In this document: in pieces, positions 11,720 through 58,261 of the stretch
Layout of the letters: every line of letters starts with the position of its first letter
Position numbering within the stretch: position 1 is the first letter of the stretch
Program-made: the position numbers and the translations under genes
Source: Metaphire vulgaris
Taxonomy: Eukaryota > Annelida > Clitellata > Crassiclitellata > Megascolecidae
Reading direction: 5' to 3'
Length of the DNA: 64,000 nucleotides
NCBI GenBank assembly: GCA_018105865.1
Contig: CM030862.1
Span: 5,791,144-5,855,143, forward strand
The notes under the pieces: generated by a model
What the model saw: only the letters and a program-made list of their open reading frames with translations
Told to the model about the DNA's origin: nothing
Database searches by the model: none

Positions 11720-12142
11720 TAGAGGGCTGCATGGGTGTGGGACTAGAGGAGACTCTATTGGGGCAGGGATGAGGATTCTGGGAAACCCATAGGTGTGGGG
11801 ACTAACTCCAAGGGGCACCCATAAGTTGCTGCATTTCGTATCACTCACAGTCGGCCAAATGACTACAAAAAGCTGTGAAGGTAATGTCGTAAGATAATGG
11901 GCTGGTCTGTTTTGTAATGCTTACATGCAGACCAGAGTACATGTTGCTGTTGTAAGATACAGCAGCAACATGTACTCTGGTATGCATGTATATACAGGCA
12001 AAAAGTTCTGAAAACCTACCCATTGTCTGCAGTCACAGGGACGGGCGGGAGTTGGAGACAAAAGCCACAGGAGCAGGGCAGAGATGGGGTTGGCCGTAAC
12101 AGGGCAGGGCAGGGCAGATTCTAGCCCTGGTGAAGACCTCTA
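11720..12142. mobile_element. 423 bp hAT MITE with 8 bp TSD and internal hairpin
   Basis: It starts TAGAGGGCTGCATGGG and ends in the inverse of TAGAGGTCTTCACCAGG. CTCAGAGG flanks both ends (11712-11719 and 12143-12150). The related uninterrupted repeat has a single CTCAGAGG at 40396-40403, which confirms the boundaries. The terminal thirds are G-rich. The centre holds a perfect inverted repeat of 19 bp (11931-11949 with 11963-11981). Confidence 0.92.
11931..11981. repeat. Perfect 19 bp inverted repeat (hairpin)
   Basis: Arms ACCAGAGTACATGTTGCTG and its exact complement are separated by 13 nt, at the centre of the hAT MITE. A transcript would form a stable stem, but nothing shows that it is expressed. 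Confidence 0.9.
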
Positions 12143-12407
12143 CTCAGAGGTCCTGCAAGTGCAAGGGAAAAGTGCAGAAACTACTCATTTATGCTCCTGC
12201 TTCACCTGGCATACATGCCTATATTGCAGTTTAGTGCAGCCACACATGTGAAAATTGCATTTTTTGGTAGAGCACTCCACATTTTGCCGTAAAAAGGGCT
12301 GATGAGCAAATAAAAAGTAAATCCAAACAGGTGCTGGTCCCCTCTCTCTATGTCTATATGATGAAAATAGCAAAAAGTGCAGACAAAAGTGCCACACGTA
12401 TATATAC

Positions 12408-49921
<37,514 letters not shown>

Positions 49922-49982
49922 ATCCAGTCACAAGGCAATGAAATTCATTAAAATTCTTCTCGGATGTGTCTTGAACTAAAAG
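49922..49982 (-). promoter_or_regulatory. Probable 5' UTR segment with splice acceptor
   Basis: On the minus strand TTTGCAG/C (acceptor AG at 49984-49983) or CTTTTAG/T (49977-49976) lies 54-61 nt above the ATG. Use of either would place the promoter in an unseen upstream exon at higher coordinates. Confidence 0.4.
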
Positions 49983-50113
49983 CTGCAAAATTCAAAATAA
50001 ACATTTGAATAGCATTAGCATTTCAGCTTCTTCACTTTTAAAATCAATAAAATCAAACAATATAAAACGTTAACCCTTTCTCTGGCGTATTGACGAACAC
50101 CGCTCGTCATGTA

Positions 50114-50538
50114 TAGGGCTGTCATCGGGTTCCCGGGTACCCGAAGACAGTCCGGGTACCCGGGTTGTAAAAGTGGGAAGGATTACCCGTGAAAGCGCAG
50201 TCTGGTGTACAATCTGCCGGAAAAACATGATTTTGCCGACTGACTACTACAGATTGAACTTGACCTGTTTTAACCCGTTCCCGGGCAGCGCCGTCTATAA
50301 ACGGCGGCCGAAAATCATATTCGAAAGTGTAACGCCGTCTATAAACGGTGCGCCACATAAGCATCGGACATTGGAGTTTTAAACCGCTCCTAACTGGAAG
50401 CGTACCTTTAATTAATGTATGAAATAGGCAGCTTGTGTACAATTTGCGGCAATAACATTATGCTAATTTCAGAACGGGTATCCATTCAAAATCATGACGG
50501 GTACCCAGGCCAATTTTTTGAAAAAATTGACAGCCCTA
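50114..50538. mobile_element. 425 bp hAT MITE with 8 bp TSD
   Basis: Ends TAGGGCTGTCATCGGG and, inverted, TAGGGCTGTCAATTTTTTC. GTCATGTA flanks both sides exactly (50106-50113 and 50539-50546). Repeated GGGTACCCG motifs lie near both ends. A second piggyBac-like end (50274-50380) is embedded between two copies of GTGTACAATYTGCSG (50206 and 50433). Confidence 0.9.
50274..50380 (+). mobile_element. piggyBac-like terminal fragment nested in the hAT MITE
   Basis: TTAA at 50270-50273, then CCCGTTCCCGGGCAGCGCC, then two GCCGTCTATAAACGG blocks about 50 bp apart and CATAAGCATC. The order and spacing match the right end of the 45104-46128 element read on the minus strand, so they are one family. Confidence 0.65.
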
Positions 50539-50659
50539 GTCATGTATTATCTAAGCATAACCCTACCATGCTGACGAGCACCTCTTGTCATATATACCAT
50601 AGACATACGTAATGCAAGGCACTGCTGACAGTAGGATTACAACATACCCGTAGCATCTT

Positions 50660-51900
50660 TCAAACCAAAACAACATAAATAAACTGTCAGAAGTGTTCGA
50701 AGCTGCCGATCAAGGACATGTGACTGCACTTGTCCTTCTGGATCTAACTGCAGCCTTCAATTGTGTCGACTATGACATTCTCCTTAGAAGACTAGAGCAT
50801 TGTTTCGGTATCAATGGCACTGCTCTCAGATGGATCAAATCGTATCTTACCGACCGTGAAATGCAGGTCTGCTTTGGAGGCCAGCTGTCCGGCCTTCGGC
50901 CAGTTAGCTGCGGAGTACCTCAGGGCTCCATCCTCGGCCCGCTACTCTTCATAATGTTCATTAGCCGGTTTTAAAAAGTCATCAACTGCCACCAGCTGCT
51001 ATTCCATCTATATGCTGATGACATCCAGCTTTTTCACAGCTGCAATCCAGCCGATCTCCAGAACGTCGTCCCACTGCATAGCCAATATAGAAAAGTGGCT
51101 TGAACGAAATCGGCTAAAACTCAATGTATCAAAAACCGAGTTCATTATATTAGGTCATAGTAGACAGACAGCGAAAGCTAATGTCGAAGAGCTAAATCTT
51201 GGAGAAGTTAGCATCAAGCAATCATGTGCCGTTAGAGATCTTGGAGTGATTTTGGATGAGAATCTATGTCAGACCATATTAGCAAAGTAGTCTCGAGCAG
51301 TTTTTATCAGCTGCGTCAGCTACGTGCTATCATCGAACTTCTCACTCCTGAGGTAGCTCAAGCTACCTCAAATTCATGTGTTCGTGTCTTCACGTCTAGA
51401 CTATTGCAACAGCCTTTTAGCCCTTATCACACACAACCAACTCAAAAAGCTTCAGGTTGCTCAAAATGTGGCTGCATGTCCGATTACTCAAACGACATCA
51501 TGGCAGCACATCACTCCGGTGCTCCAAGATCTTCACTGGCTACCTGTGACGCAACATATCAGGTTTAAGATCATTTCTCTGGTCGATAAATGTCTACGGG
51601 CAGAGGCACCAGAGTACATGACTAGAGACTGTGTGCTGTTATGTGACCGGAACCGAAATCGACCAATTAACACACGGTTCAACTCGACTCGGATCCTCTG
51701 GGTTCCTCGTACTCATACCAGAATTGGTGATCGTTCGTTCTGAGCGCTTGCCCCTGCATTCTGGAATGCTCTACCGTTATTGTTACGTGATGAAACTCAA
51801 TCGCGATCAACATTTCTTTCACGTCTAAAAACATATTTGTTTAGTGAATCAGTTGAGGCGCATTAGTCTTAATTGCGCCCTTTAATGAACTTATGAATGA
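50660..51900 (+). mobile_element. LINE C: 5'-truncated relative of LINE B
   Basis: It starts in the RT fingers (EVFEAADQGHVTALVLLDLT) and continues CGVPQGSILGPLLFIMFIS, catalytic YADDIQLFH near 51010-51035 (in another frame), LKLNVSKTEFIILG, VRDLGVILDENL, SRLDYCNSLLALI, LQDLHWLPVTQHIR and a C-terminus ending LFSESVEAH. Four or more frameshifts. The 3' UTR GCGCCCTTTAATGAACTTATG matches LINE B, but the tail is ATGA repeats instead of ATCT. Confidence 0.9.
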
Positions 51901-51954
51901 ATGAAATAATACTCGTAATGACGTAACCACTGAGTGGTTATCACTGACTCTGAG

Positions 51955-52320
51955 TACTGCTCCCTCTAAGCTGTGCAGTAGTGCAGTGCACAGAAGAAAT
52001 ATTCCTCTCATGCACATGTACAGGTCGGATTTCTACATTAAGGCCTTTCTTGTGATTCTAAGACTTCCCAGCGTCCTCTAGAAATTAATCATTGGGCAGA
52101 TGTTTTGAAACTCTCTATCTCAAGTGTTTCTCCACAGCCCACAGTGCTGGAATTTGATCTCTTCACTTTCTGTTCTGTGTTTCTCAGAATGCTAAGCCCT
52201 CTATGGCTTAGCATTCTGAGAATCATGGATCAAAGGGCTGTTTCCTTGTTGAATGATCTGCCAATGGGGCAGTGGCTCAGTGCGCCTAATTGGTCAGTGA
52301 GTTGGTGACAGATTTAACAT
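51955..52320. repeat. Repeat family R3, copy 2, with 18 bp hairpin
   Basis: It shares GCACAGAAGAAATA, ATTTCTACATTAAGGCC, AGAAATTAATCATTGGGCAG and CTCCACAGCCC with 35985-36260. CTGCTCCCTCTAAGCTGTGC at 51958 resembles a hAT terminus. It contains the perfect hairpin at 52181-52222. Confidence 0.55.
52181..52222. repeat. Perfect 18 bp hairpin with 6 nt loop
   Basis: TTCTCAGAATGCTAAGCC is followed by CTCTAT and the exact complement. The stem is tight and without mismatch. It is placed where the other R3 copy has a different inverted repeat. Confidence 0.95.
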
Positions 52321-52374
52321 TCTCCTCTTTTGCTTTATTCTGGCATTTATCCTAATTAGGGATGGGCCAAATAG

Positions 52375-52648
52375 GGGTTTTGAACTATTCTGACAAATCT
52401 CTTTAACATCATAGCAGAAGCCTTGATGAAAAAAGCATTAGATGGATATAAAGGCCGATTCAAGATTTCAGGAAAATAATTATTGATCAACAACCTCCAC
52501 TATGCAGGTGATATTGTACTGATAGCAATGTCAGTTGAAGACCTTCAAGACCTAGTGAAAAGAATAGAACACATTGGAACAGAATACAATAAATAAATGC
52601 AGGTAAAACAAAAGTATTGTCGAATAATAGCGAATAAATATATAGATA
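52375..52648 (+). mobile_element. LINE RT fragment, first segment
   Basis: The plus strand encodes IAEALMKKALDGYKGRFKIS and INNLHYAGDIVLIAMSVEDL, where YAGD replaces the catalytic YADD. It is cut by the mariner-like element and resumes at 53545 (QVSN-x-TYLGSL). Confidence 0.85.
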
Positions 52649-53542
52649 CAGGGGACCCCCGTTAGAGCGCGCCCCATTTGAGCGCGGATTCGGTTATAGC
52701 GCGGACACGGGCTTGGATCCCAACTTAGAAGCTGAATTACAGTATACGAAAATTGTTATCACGCGAATGATCTAAAATTACCGACTGTTTATTCCCTTTT
52801 TGTGCCGTCTACTGCATAAGCTTAGCTCCGCGATCTGTGCGGCTACGCTAATCTAAGGGTGTCGTGGCCTCACGGCTGACGCTATCGGAAACTACCAGAG
52901 ACGCCATTCTTACCATTAGGCTTTCAAAACTCATATTTTTAGATAATTGCTAGCCATCCAAAGATAAAGTCCCAGAAATATGACCATAAATAATTCAGGA
53001 CGTGAGCGAAAGTTGCGATTCTGCCTCTGAGTGGAATATTTCAAGCAATATGACTGACTTTTGTCAAAGCTTATTAGCGCCCGACCGGAGTAACAGTTTG
53101 TGGAGACTTACTTAATGAATATTAATAAGTAACAGTTTCTAGCGACTTAATTAATGAATATTCATAAGTACAATGTTACTTATTAATATTCATCAAGTAT
53201 GTCGCCACAAACTGTTACTTACTGTATTATCGACCGGGCTTCATCTGCACAAGCGCCATGCGACCATTTGCCGCTGTCAAAACACTTCGTTTGTGCGCTA
53301 ATTGCATATTTCTGAACAAATCCACCCTCATAGAACGATGCACCGACATTTATTCTGTGATCGTATACGTAAAGAAGATGTTTTCAAGGGTTTTCGATAA
53401 TCGTGGTTGTTCCATTATGATCATGATGGCTAATAAAATTTATATAGCGCCGCATATGGTCCATTTCAGTATACCGCGGACCTCGTTATAACGCGGGTCT
53501 AGTTATGGACCCCAAAGTCCGCGTTATAACGGGGGTCCCCAG
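52649..53542. mobile_element. Tigger/mariner-like element, 894 bp, TA TSD
   Basis: Ends CAGGGGACCCCCGTTAGAGCG and, inverted, CTGGGGACCCCCGTTATAACG. TA flanks both sides. GTTATA(G/A)CGCGG repeats occur inside both ends. No transposase. The interior carries a ~46 bp inverted repeat (53089-53220). It splits a LINE RT gene. Confidence 0.88.
53089..53220. repeat. Long inverted repeat (~46 bp arms)
   Basis: The left arm 53089-53134 (AGTAACAGTTTGTGG...ATGAATATTAATAAGTAACA) pairs with 53174-53220 with few mismatches. The 40 bp between holds a third, partial copy of the ATGAATATTxATAAGTA unit. Confidence 0.85.
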
Positions 53543-53544
53543 TA

Positions 53545-53720
53545 CCAGAGAACAATCTTAGCAAAGGGACAGGTGCTAAAGCAAGTTTCCAACCTCACAC
53601 ATACCTTGGAAGCCTGACCCAAGATGATGCAAGGTGCAAAGATGCAAGGTGCAAAGATGACATCAAAACAAGATTGTCCATGGGACTGACTATAATGATG
53701 AAGTAAGTAAGTAAGTAATA
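53545..53720 (+). mobile_element. LINE RT fragment, second segment
   Basis: It continues the 52375 LINE with VSN-x-TYLGSL, QDDARCK and a DIKTRLSMGL-type block, in broken frames with a 12 bp duplication (GCAAAGATGCAAGGT). It ends in GTAAGTAAGTAAGTAA. Confidence 0.75.
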
Positions 53721-53749
53721 AAGTCAAGATTAGTGTGGTGACTAGTCGA

Positions 53750-54215
53750 TAGATTGCGTGGACCCATTACATAACTAAATAACTAGTCCTGAATAGCCAA
53801 GATTTAACATGTTCCTTAAAGGTGTCGAGTGATGGAGACCCCTGAATGTCAGCATAAAGTGTGTTCCAAGTGCGAGCAGCAGCTACAGGAAAAGCTCCAT
53901 CACTGACAGTGAAGTGGTGTGTCCTAGGGATGATAAGTGCAGCTGTGGTAGAGGATCCCAGTCGTCTCCGGCCCCATGGTCCGCAACGCTACACAACTCG
54001 GTCACCAGATAACTCGGTCCTATCTCGTGTAGGCAACAACAAACTGAGAGCTGATAGTTTTTACTTAATGCACTCTGGCACAGACAGCCAGCACAGATCA
54101 ATAAGGAGCGAAGTGATGTGCTCACAGCATGCTGACTGATGAATTAGGTGAGCAGTCCTGTTTAGGACTGACTGCAGCCAGCCAAGTAGATGGGCAGGTG
54201 ATCCAGTGAGAACAG
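53750..54215 (-). mobile_element. CR1-like LINE, 3' segment
   Basis: On the minus strand: VLTGSPAHLLGWLQSVLNRT, AHLIHQSAC, RTHHFTVSDGAFPVAAARTW, NTLY and LDTFKEHVKSWLF. It continues the CR1 copy at 55576-56195 and is separated from it by an inserted LINE (54216-55575). Confidence 0.85.
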
Positions 54216-54724
54216 GTCAGGTCTTCATCATCCAACTGTGCCCAGCTATCGACTTCTCCATGACATCTCTCCAAAGTTCTTTGTCCTTTTGCTAACTCTT
54301 CCAAAGTCATTCGGTGTCTTCCGTCAGTTTTTCCGTTTACATTCAGACCTGCCATGTGTAGATCCTCTTCCAATCCATCCACCCATCATCCTTTCGGCCT
54401 TCCTTTAGATTTTCTTCCCTCTGGCTTGTAGTTGAAACTTCATTTTGGGTTTTTTATTTCATCCATTCTGAGTATGTGTCCGGTCCATTTCCATTTTTCA
54501 TTACTTGCTCTGTTCTTCTGATTACTTCCATGATGCTCAGATTTTGGGTACAGTGTTCTCTCTCTAAGTCGAACTTCTTCATTTGAGGTGATAGTGAGAG
54601 TTCTGGCGGATGCATGCAATCCTTCATTGTTTTGATTCTTTTAGCTTTGAACCATTTATTTTCTTCCCAGATTGATTCTGATATTATTTTTTCTCAATTC
54701 TTTTTATGGTCCAATTTTTTTATT

Positions 54725-54914
54725 TTACATCCAATATTTAATTAATATTTATGTGGCATAAATTACCAATCTTAAAAGCGCTGATGTGAACTTTTATTTA
54801 GATGCAGTTATGTTGGGTCCATGCCATTAGTGCCTCGAGTATAAGTCGAGGTCAGGATATATAACCTGTGAATTGGCCTTAAATTTCTCGACTTTATCAC
54901 GAATATATACGGTA
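54725..54914. mobile_element. Fragment of the 615 bp Tigger-like family
   Basis: AATATTTATGTGGC, AATCTTAAAAGCGCTGATG, CTTTTATTTAGATGC, CGAGTATAAGTCGAGGTCAG and CGACTTTATCACGAATATAT match the right half of the copy at 56376-56990. Only the right TIR is present. Confidence 0.8.
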
Positions 54915-55376
54915 AATTTGGTATACGTTCTTAGCATGCAATCCTTCGTATTCTTCTGAGCCATTTATTTTCTGCTGATATTATTTTTTTCTCCAATTCT
55001 TTTTATGAAAATTTAATGAGGTCATGACCTTTGACCTTTTTGCTTGTCAGAGATTTTGGAAAGGTCCGTAAATGTGATGCCATGCAAAGAAAATTTAAAA
55101 ATACAATTAAAGACCTTTTTAGGTCATGACTTGTCAGGGTTTTTCAGAGATTTTGGAAAAAAAATACAAGGATGGCCTTTTTTTGCTTGTCAAGACTTTT
55201 CTGAAGATGAAGACGAAAATGGGGAGGTTGGCCCGCTGTGACATCATATTTTAGGGGGCTCCGACGTTTTGGGATGTCGTGTTATGTAGGGGGGGTCAAA
55301 AAAGTGCCAAATTCGCATTAAGTAATTTATGGACGACCCCAATAGTATTGGTATTAATAGCAAATAATAATAATTC
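54915..55376. other. Unassigned sequence inside the inserted LINE
   Basis: TTTTCTGCTGATATTATTTTTTCTC repeats a segment at about 54657-54700, suggesting a short duplication around the Tigger-like fragment. The frame 55044-55241 has no recognisable features. Confidence 0.4.
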
Positions 55377-55575
55377 TTAATAATAATTGATAATTCTTAA
55401 TTTTGTTTTCATCCCAATGTCATGTCTTTTGAAAATTTTTGTATGTAGCCTGTTGAATGTAGATCCTGCCATTGCTATTCTTCTTTTTATCTCCAAGTCT
55501 GAGCCTCCCTCTGCTTCCAATTCACTTCCCAAGTAAACAAATTTTTTCACCATTTCAAGTTGGCCAGGTACAGGT

Positions 55576-56195
55576 AGATGGGCAGGTGATCCAGCAAGAA
55601 CATCATTGCCATAGTCAAGTCTGGTGAGAACTAGAGTTACCACAAGCGTCTTAAGGACAACTTGGGAGACTGACCAAAGTAGACTCTTGATCAGCTGGAG
55701 AGAGGCGAAACAGCTGGCAATGGTCTTAGTTGCACGCAGCCTCATCGTCACTGAGCTATCAAGATAGATACCCAAGTCCCATATAGAGGAGACTAGGTGT
55801 AGCTTGAGATCATTGATCCTGACACAGGAACGTGGTAGCTGCTTTTGTTGCCAGTCAGTGGCGAGCCAGAGAACTCCAGTCTTGGCAACGTTGAGCTGGA
55901 GCCTGTTAGACTTCAGCCAGACTGCCAGCTCATCCAGACACTTGGTGAGGCACTCAAGCAGTTGCTGCATCTCCGAAGGCCAGCAATCTCCATATATCTG
56001 GGTGTCATCTGCGTACAGGTGTCCTTGGAGCCCATGTTTATGGATGAAGTGAATCAGGTCAGCTACATATGAGATGAAGCTGCTAAAAATCTGGAAGAAC
56101 AAATCGGTCAGCAAACTTACAAAACTAAGACAGATCAGGGCACTAGTCTGGCCTGTTACATCATATGGCTGTGAGTCATGGACAAAGAATAACAA
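55576..56195 (-). mobile_element. CR1-like LINE, 5' segment
   Basis: On the minus strand: FISYVADLIHFIHKHGLQGH, catalytic LYADDTQIYGD (56015-55985), LKSNRLQLNVAKTGVLWLAT, LGIYLDSSVTMRL and LVLTRLDYGNDVLAGSPAHL. At PAHLPVPGQ the frame runs without a stop into the inserted LINE (VKKFVYLGSE), so one 272-codon frame (56195-55377) is a chimera of two LINE types. Confidence 0.88.
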
Positions 56196-56375
56196 AGAAG
56201 AAAACTGAATTCAAGCATTTGAAAACAAATGCATGAGAAAAATTATGAGATTTGTTATCCAGATTTTGTATCAAATGAGACAGTGTACAAAATGGTTGGA
56301 GCAGATCATGATTTTCTGACACATATCAAATCAGAGAAATGAGATATTTCAAACATATCATCCAAAAATTGGATA
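56100..56375 (+). mobile_element. LINE C-terminal fragment
   Basis: The plus strand encodes SKLTKLRQIRALVWPVTSYG, CESWTKNN, then AFENKCMRKIMRFV and RYFKHIIQK. This is the TYGCESW...AFE-KC-RKI-R module. It is cut by the Tigger-like element; YFRHI-x-K-like codons continue at 56993-57030. A 25 bp ATTTCAxACATATxAxCCAAAAA sequence occurs on both sides of that element. Confidence 0.8.
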
Positions 56376-56990
56376 CCGTATGTACTCGCGATAAAGTCGA
56401 TCCGAGTATAAGTCGACCACTAAATTTTTGGGATTTGAAGGTGTCTAAAATCATTGACCTGGGTATAAGTCGAAGTGATGTCACCGCCGTGCACCCTCTT
56501 GAGGTGATTGTGAGAGTCGGAACAATGGCGGACACGAGCCGGGCACACGGCGCCATTGTTTTAATTGAAAAACTGCGTTTTAGCTTTTAACTATCGAGAA
56601 ACTGAACGCTTTTGACATTCACAGATTGATTCCTGATGATTAAGAAAACTTTAAACCTGCTATTCGCTCATTTTTGGCAATTTGAACAATTTAATGAATC
56701 TTTTAAAAAATTGTTTTAATATTTATGTAGCGCCAATACATTACAAATAATATTTATGTGGCGCCTATATATCACAAATCTTAAAATCCCTGATGCCAAC
56801 TTTTATTTAGATGCCGTAGCATATGTTGAAAGTGATTAATTACACAAAGTTTTAGCACAATTGATTATTTTCGACATCCTCTGTGTGAAAACTTTGTCCG
56901 ACAGTTGGTGCCTCGCGTATAAGTCGAGGTCAGGATATAAGGCCTGTGAATTAGCCTTAAATTGCTCGACTTTATCGCGAATATATACGG
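56376..56990. mobile_element. Uninterrupted 615 bp Tigger/mariner-like element (TA TSD)
   Basis: Ends CCGTATGTACTCGCGATAAAG and the inverse of CCGTATATATTCGCGATAAAG, with TA on both sides. ATAAGTCGA motifs recur near both ends (CGAGTATAAGTCGACC left, CGCGTATAAGTCGAGG right). It is the empty-site reference for the 31442-33744 insertion. A short plus frame (56339-56590) is shared with the copy at 30951 but has no transposase motifs. Confidence 0.92.
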
Positions 56991-57040
56991 TATTTCAGAC
57001 ATATTACCCAAAAAAAGAGGACTCTATTGAAAACTCAATT

Positions 57041-57044
57041 ATTA

Positions 57045-57094
<50 letters not shown>

Positions 57095-57095
57095 C
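57041..57095. repeat. (ATT)n microsatellite
   Basis: An almost perfect ATT run of about 55 bp follows the LINE fragment at 56993 and is probably its tail. Confidence 0.95.
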
Positions 57096-57149
57096 GTATG
57101 TTTCAAGTGCTTAAAGAAGTAAGCCATTTTACTGCAACATCGTTTGCGG

Positions 57150-57540
57150 AGTGTAATGTCTGAAGACCGCCATCCTCGAGTCTTGTTATCGAACAAGAGT
57201 CAACTATGTGACTATGTATCTGACCTCACTCATCAGGCGGCTGACGACATCAGGTTATCGGGAACATCTACGATCAAACATGCGACTCCGTCTTTACGTC
57301 CCCCCTCCGTCAAAGACAGTGATGCTGGGGGAGAGATCTGTAACCCGCGGAAACCCTCTACTTTGGAATGCACTTCCTGCGACTGTGATGTCGATTACAT
57401 CTGTCGAATCATTCTTGACCGCTCTTAAGACACATCTTTTCCGAGTCTCCTATGAACAGTTACCGGAAAATTTAGGACCATCTTTCTGTACGAACCGATG
57501 AATTGTTGATGTAAAACGCTCTCGACGTTAGCCTTAGCTA
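57150..57540 (+). mobile_element. CR1/L2-like LINE 3' end (interrupted in its 3' UTR)
   Basis: The plus frame reads LRSNMRLRLYVPPPSKTVML, GERSVTRGNPLLWNALPATV and the terminal LTALKTHLFRVSYEQL, as in LINE A. Its 3' UTR is split at GCCTTAGCTA by the element at 57541-58192 and resumes TGCTATAGTGTTTCATAAATT (58201-58221) with an ATAATAATA tail (to 58245). Confidence 0.9.
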
Positions 57541-58192
57541 GGTGACTGGAAGATTCGGTACCGGAAGATTCGGGACGGAAGATTCGGGACGGAAGATTCA
57601 GTACCGGAAAATTCAGAACCGGTCACGGAAGATTCAGTACCGTTGGGTGCGCGGGGCCCGCTGGGGCTCATGCCACCTTATTGCCCCCCGTGGGGTGGGC
57701 GGATAAGACTGTTCTAACGCGGGGGTGGGAAATAACGGCGAGCTACGATAGTAATCGCACGGCGGGTGGGAGCGGTCCAGGAGTCGTTGAAGCGGGTCAA
57801 TTTTCCCTCCGGAAGCAGCCTAGCTTAAACCCTGCCTTGCTTTACATGTAAAACGTACTACTGTAGCATATCTATCTATTTTGGGCCTTTTCTAGAAGGT
57901 CGCATTAAACAGCTCAAGTTCCCTGCACGTATTGAGAGTTGAAACATCTGGTTACATCCTTTAAGTCGCTGGGAGGAGCAAAAGCGCGCCTGAACACTAG
58001 GTGTCTGCTAATGACGCGCGACAGTTAAAGTGGACAAATACCAGCAGCATGTGAGGCGTCATCTTATGTGTATGTCGAACCGGTACCGAATTATCCGGTA
58101 CCGAATCTTCCGGTACCGAATCTTCCACAAGTAAAGTTTTGGTACCGAATTCTCCGGTACCGAATCTTCCGGTACCGAATGTTCCGGGAACC
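57541..58192. mobile_element. hAT-like element with 15 bp iterated subterminal arrays and 8 bp TSD
   Basis: CTTAGCTA flanks both ends exactly (57533-57540 and 58193-58200). The left 100 bp contains six imperfect copies of GGAAGATTCGGTACC in tandem. The right 110 bp contains six copies of its complement GGTACCGAATCTTCC, in two blocks. The outermost ends are GGTGACTGGAAGATTC and, inverted, GGTTCCCGGAACATTC. The core (57640-58070) is G+C-rich on its left side and has no coding frame. The TSD length points to hAT, but the termini are unlike the CAGGGG or TAGGG types in the rest of the window. Confidence 0.88.
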
Positions 58193-58261
58193 CTTAGCTA
58201 TGCTATAGTGTTTCATAAATTATCTATGTAATAATAATAATATGTAATATGTGTTTGCACT

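Larger units (their letters stand above)
11690..12405 (+). repeat. Interspersed repeat family R2, copy 1 (split by a hAT element)
   Basis: Excluding the hAT insertion at 11720-12142, this region aligns with 40371-40690. Shared landmarks are GATTTTTC...CTCAGAGGTCCT at the start, AAAAAGGGCTGATGAGCAAAT against AAAAAGGCTGACAGACAAAT, and TATGATGAAAATAGCAA near the end. Coding capacity is not evident. The copy at 40 kb is uninterrupted and serves as the empty site. Confidence 0.7.
50074..50640. mobile_element. piggyBac-like terminal region interrupted by a hAT MITE
   Basis: TTAACCCTTTCTCTGGCG at 50070, then TGACGAACACCGCTCGTCATGTA, begins the element. After the hAT insertion a related unit follows (TGACGAGCACCTCTTGTCATATATA, about 50569-50595). 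GACGAGC...GCTCGTC is palindromic. The other end is not identified, so this is a partial element. Confidence 0.5.
54216..55575 (-). mobile_element. Non-CR1 LINE inserted in the CR1 copy, with ~27 bp TSD
   Basis: GTAGATGGGCAGGTGATCCA, then G-x-x-AGAACA, occurs at both junctions (about 54187-54214 and 55576-55604) with two mismatches. The insert, read on the minus strand, starts LEMVKKFVYLGSELEAEGG, LEIKRRIAMAGSTFNRL and IGMKTKLRIINYY (55560-55380). After an interruption it ends with SKGRPKG, WVDGLEEDLHMAGL, HRMTLEELAKGQRTLER (54420-54250). The middle holds a Tigger-like fragment and unassigned A+T-rich sequence. Confidence 0.8.

Noticed and set aside
56339..56590. Frame shared by both copies of the 615 bp Tigger-like element as a conserved small protein
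   Set aside because: Conservation is explained by copying of the repeat; no transposase or other motif is present.
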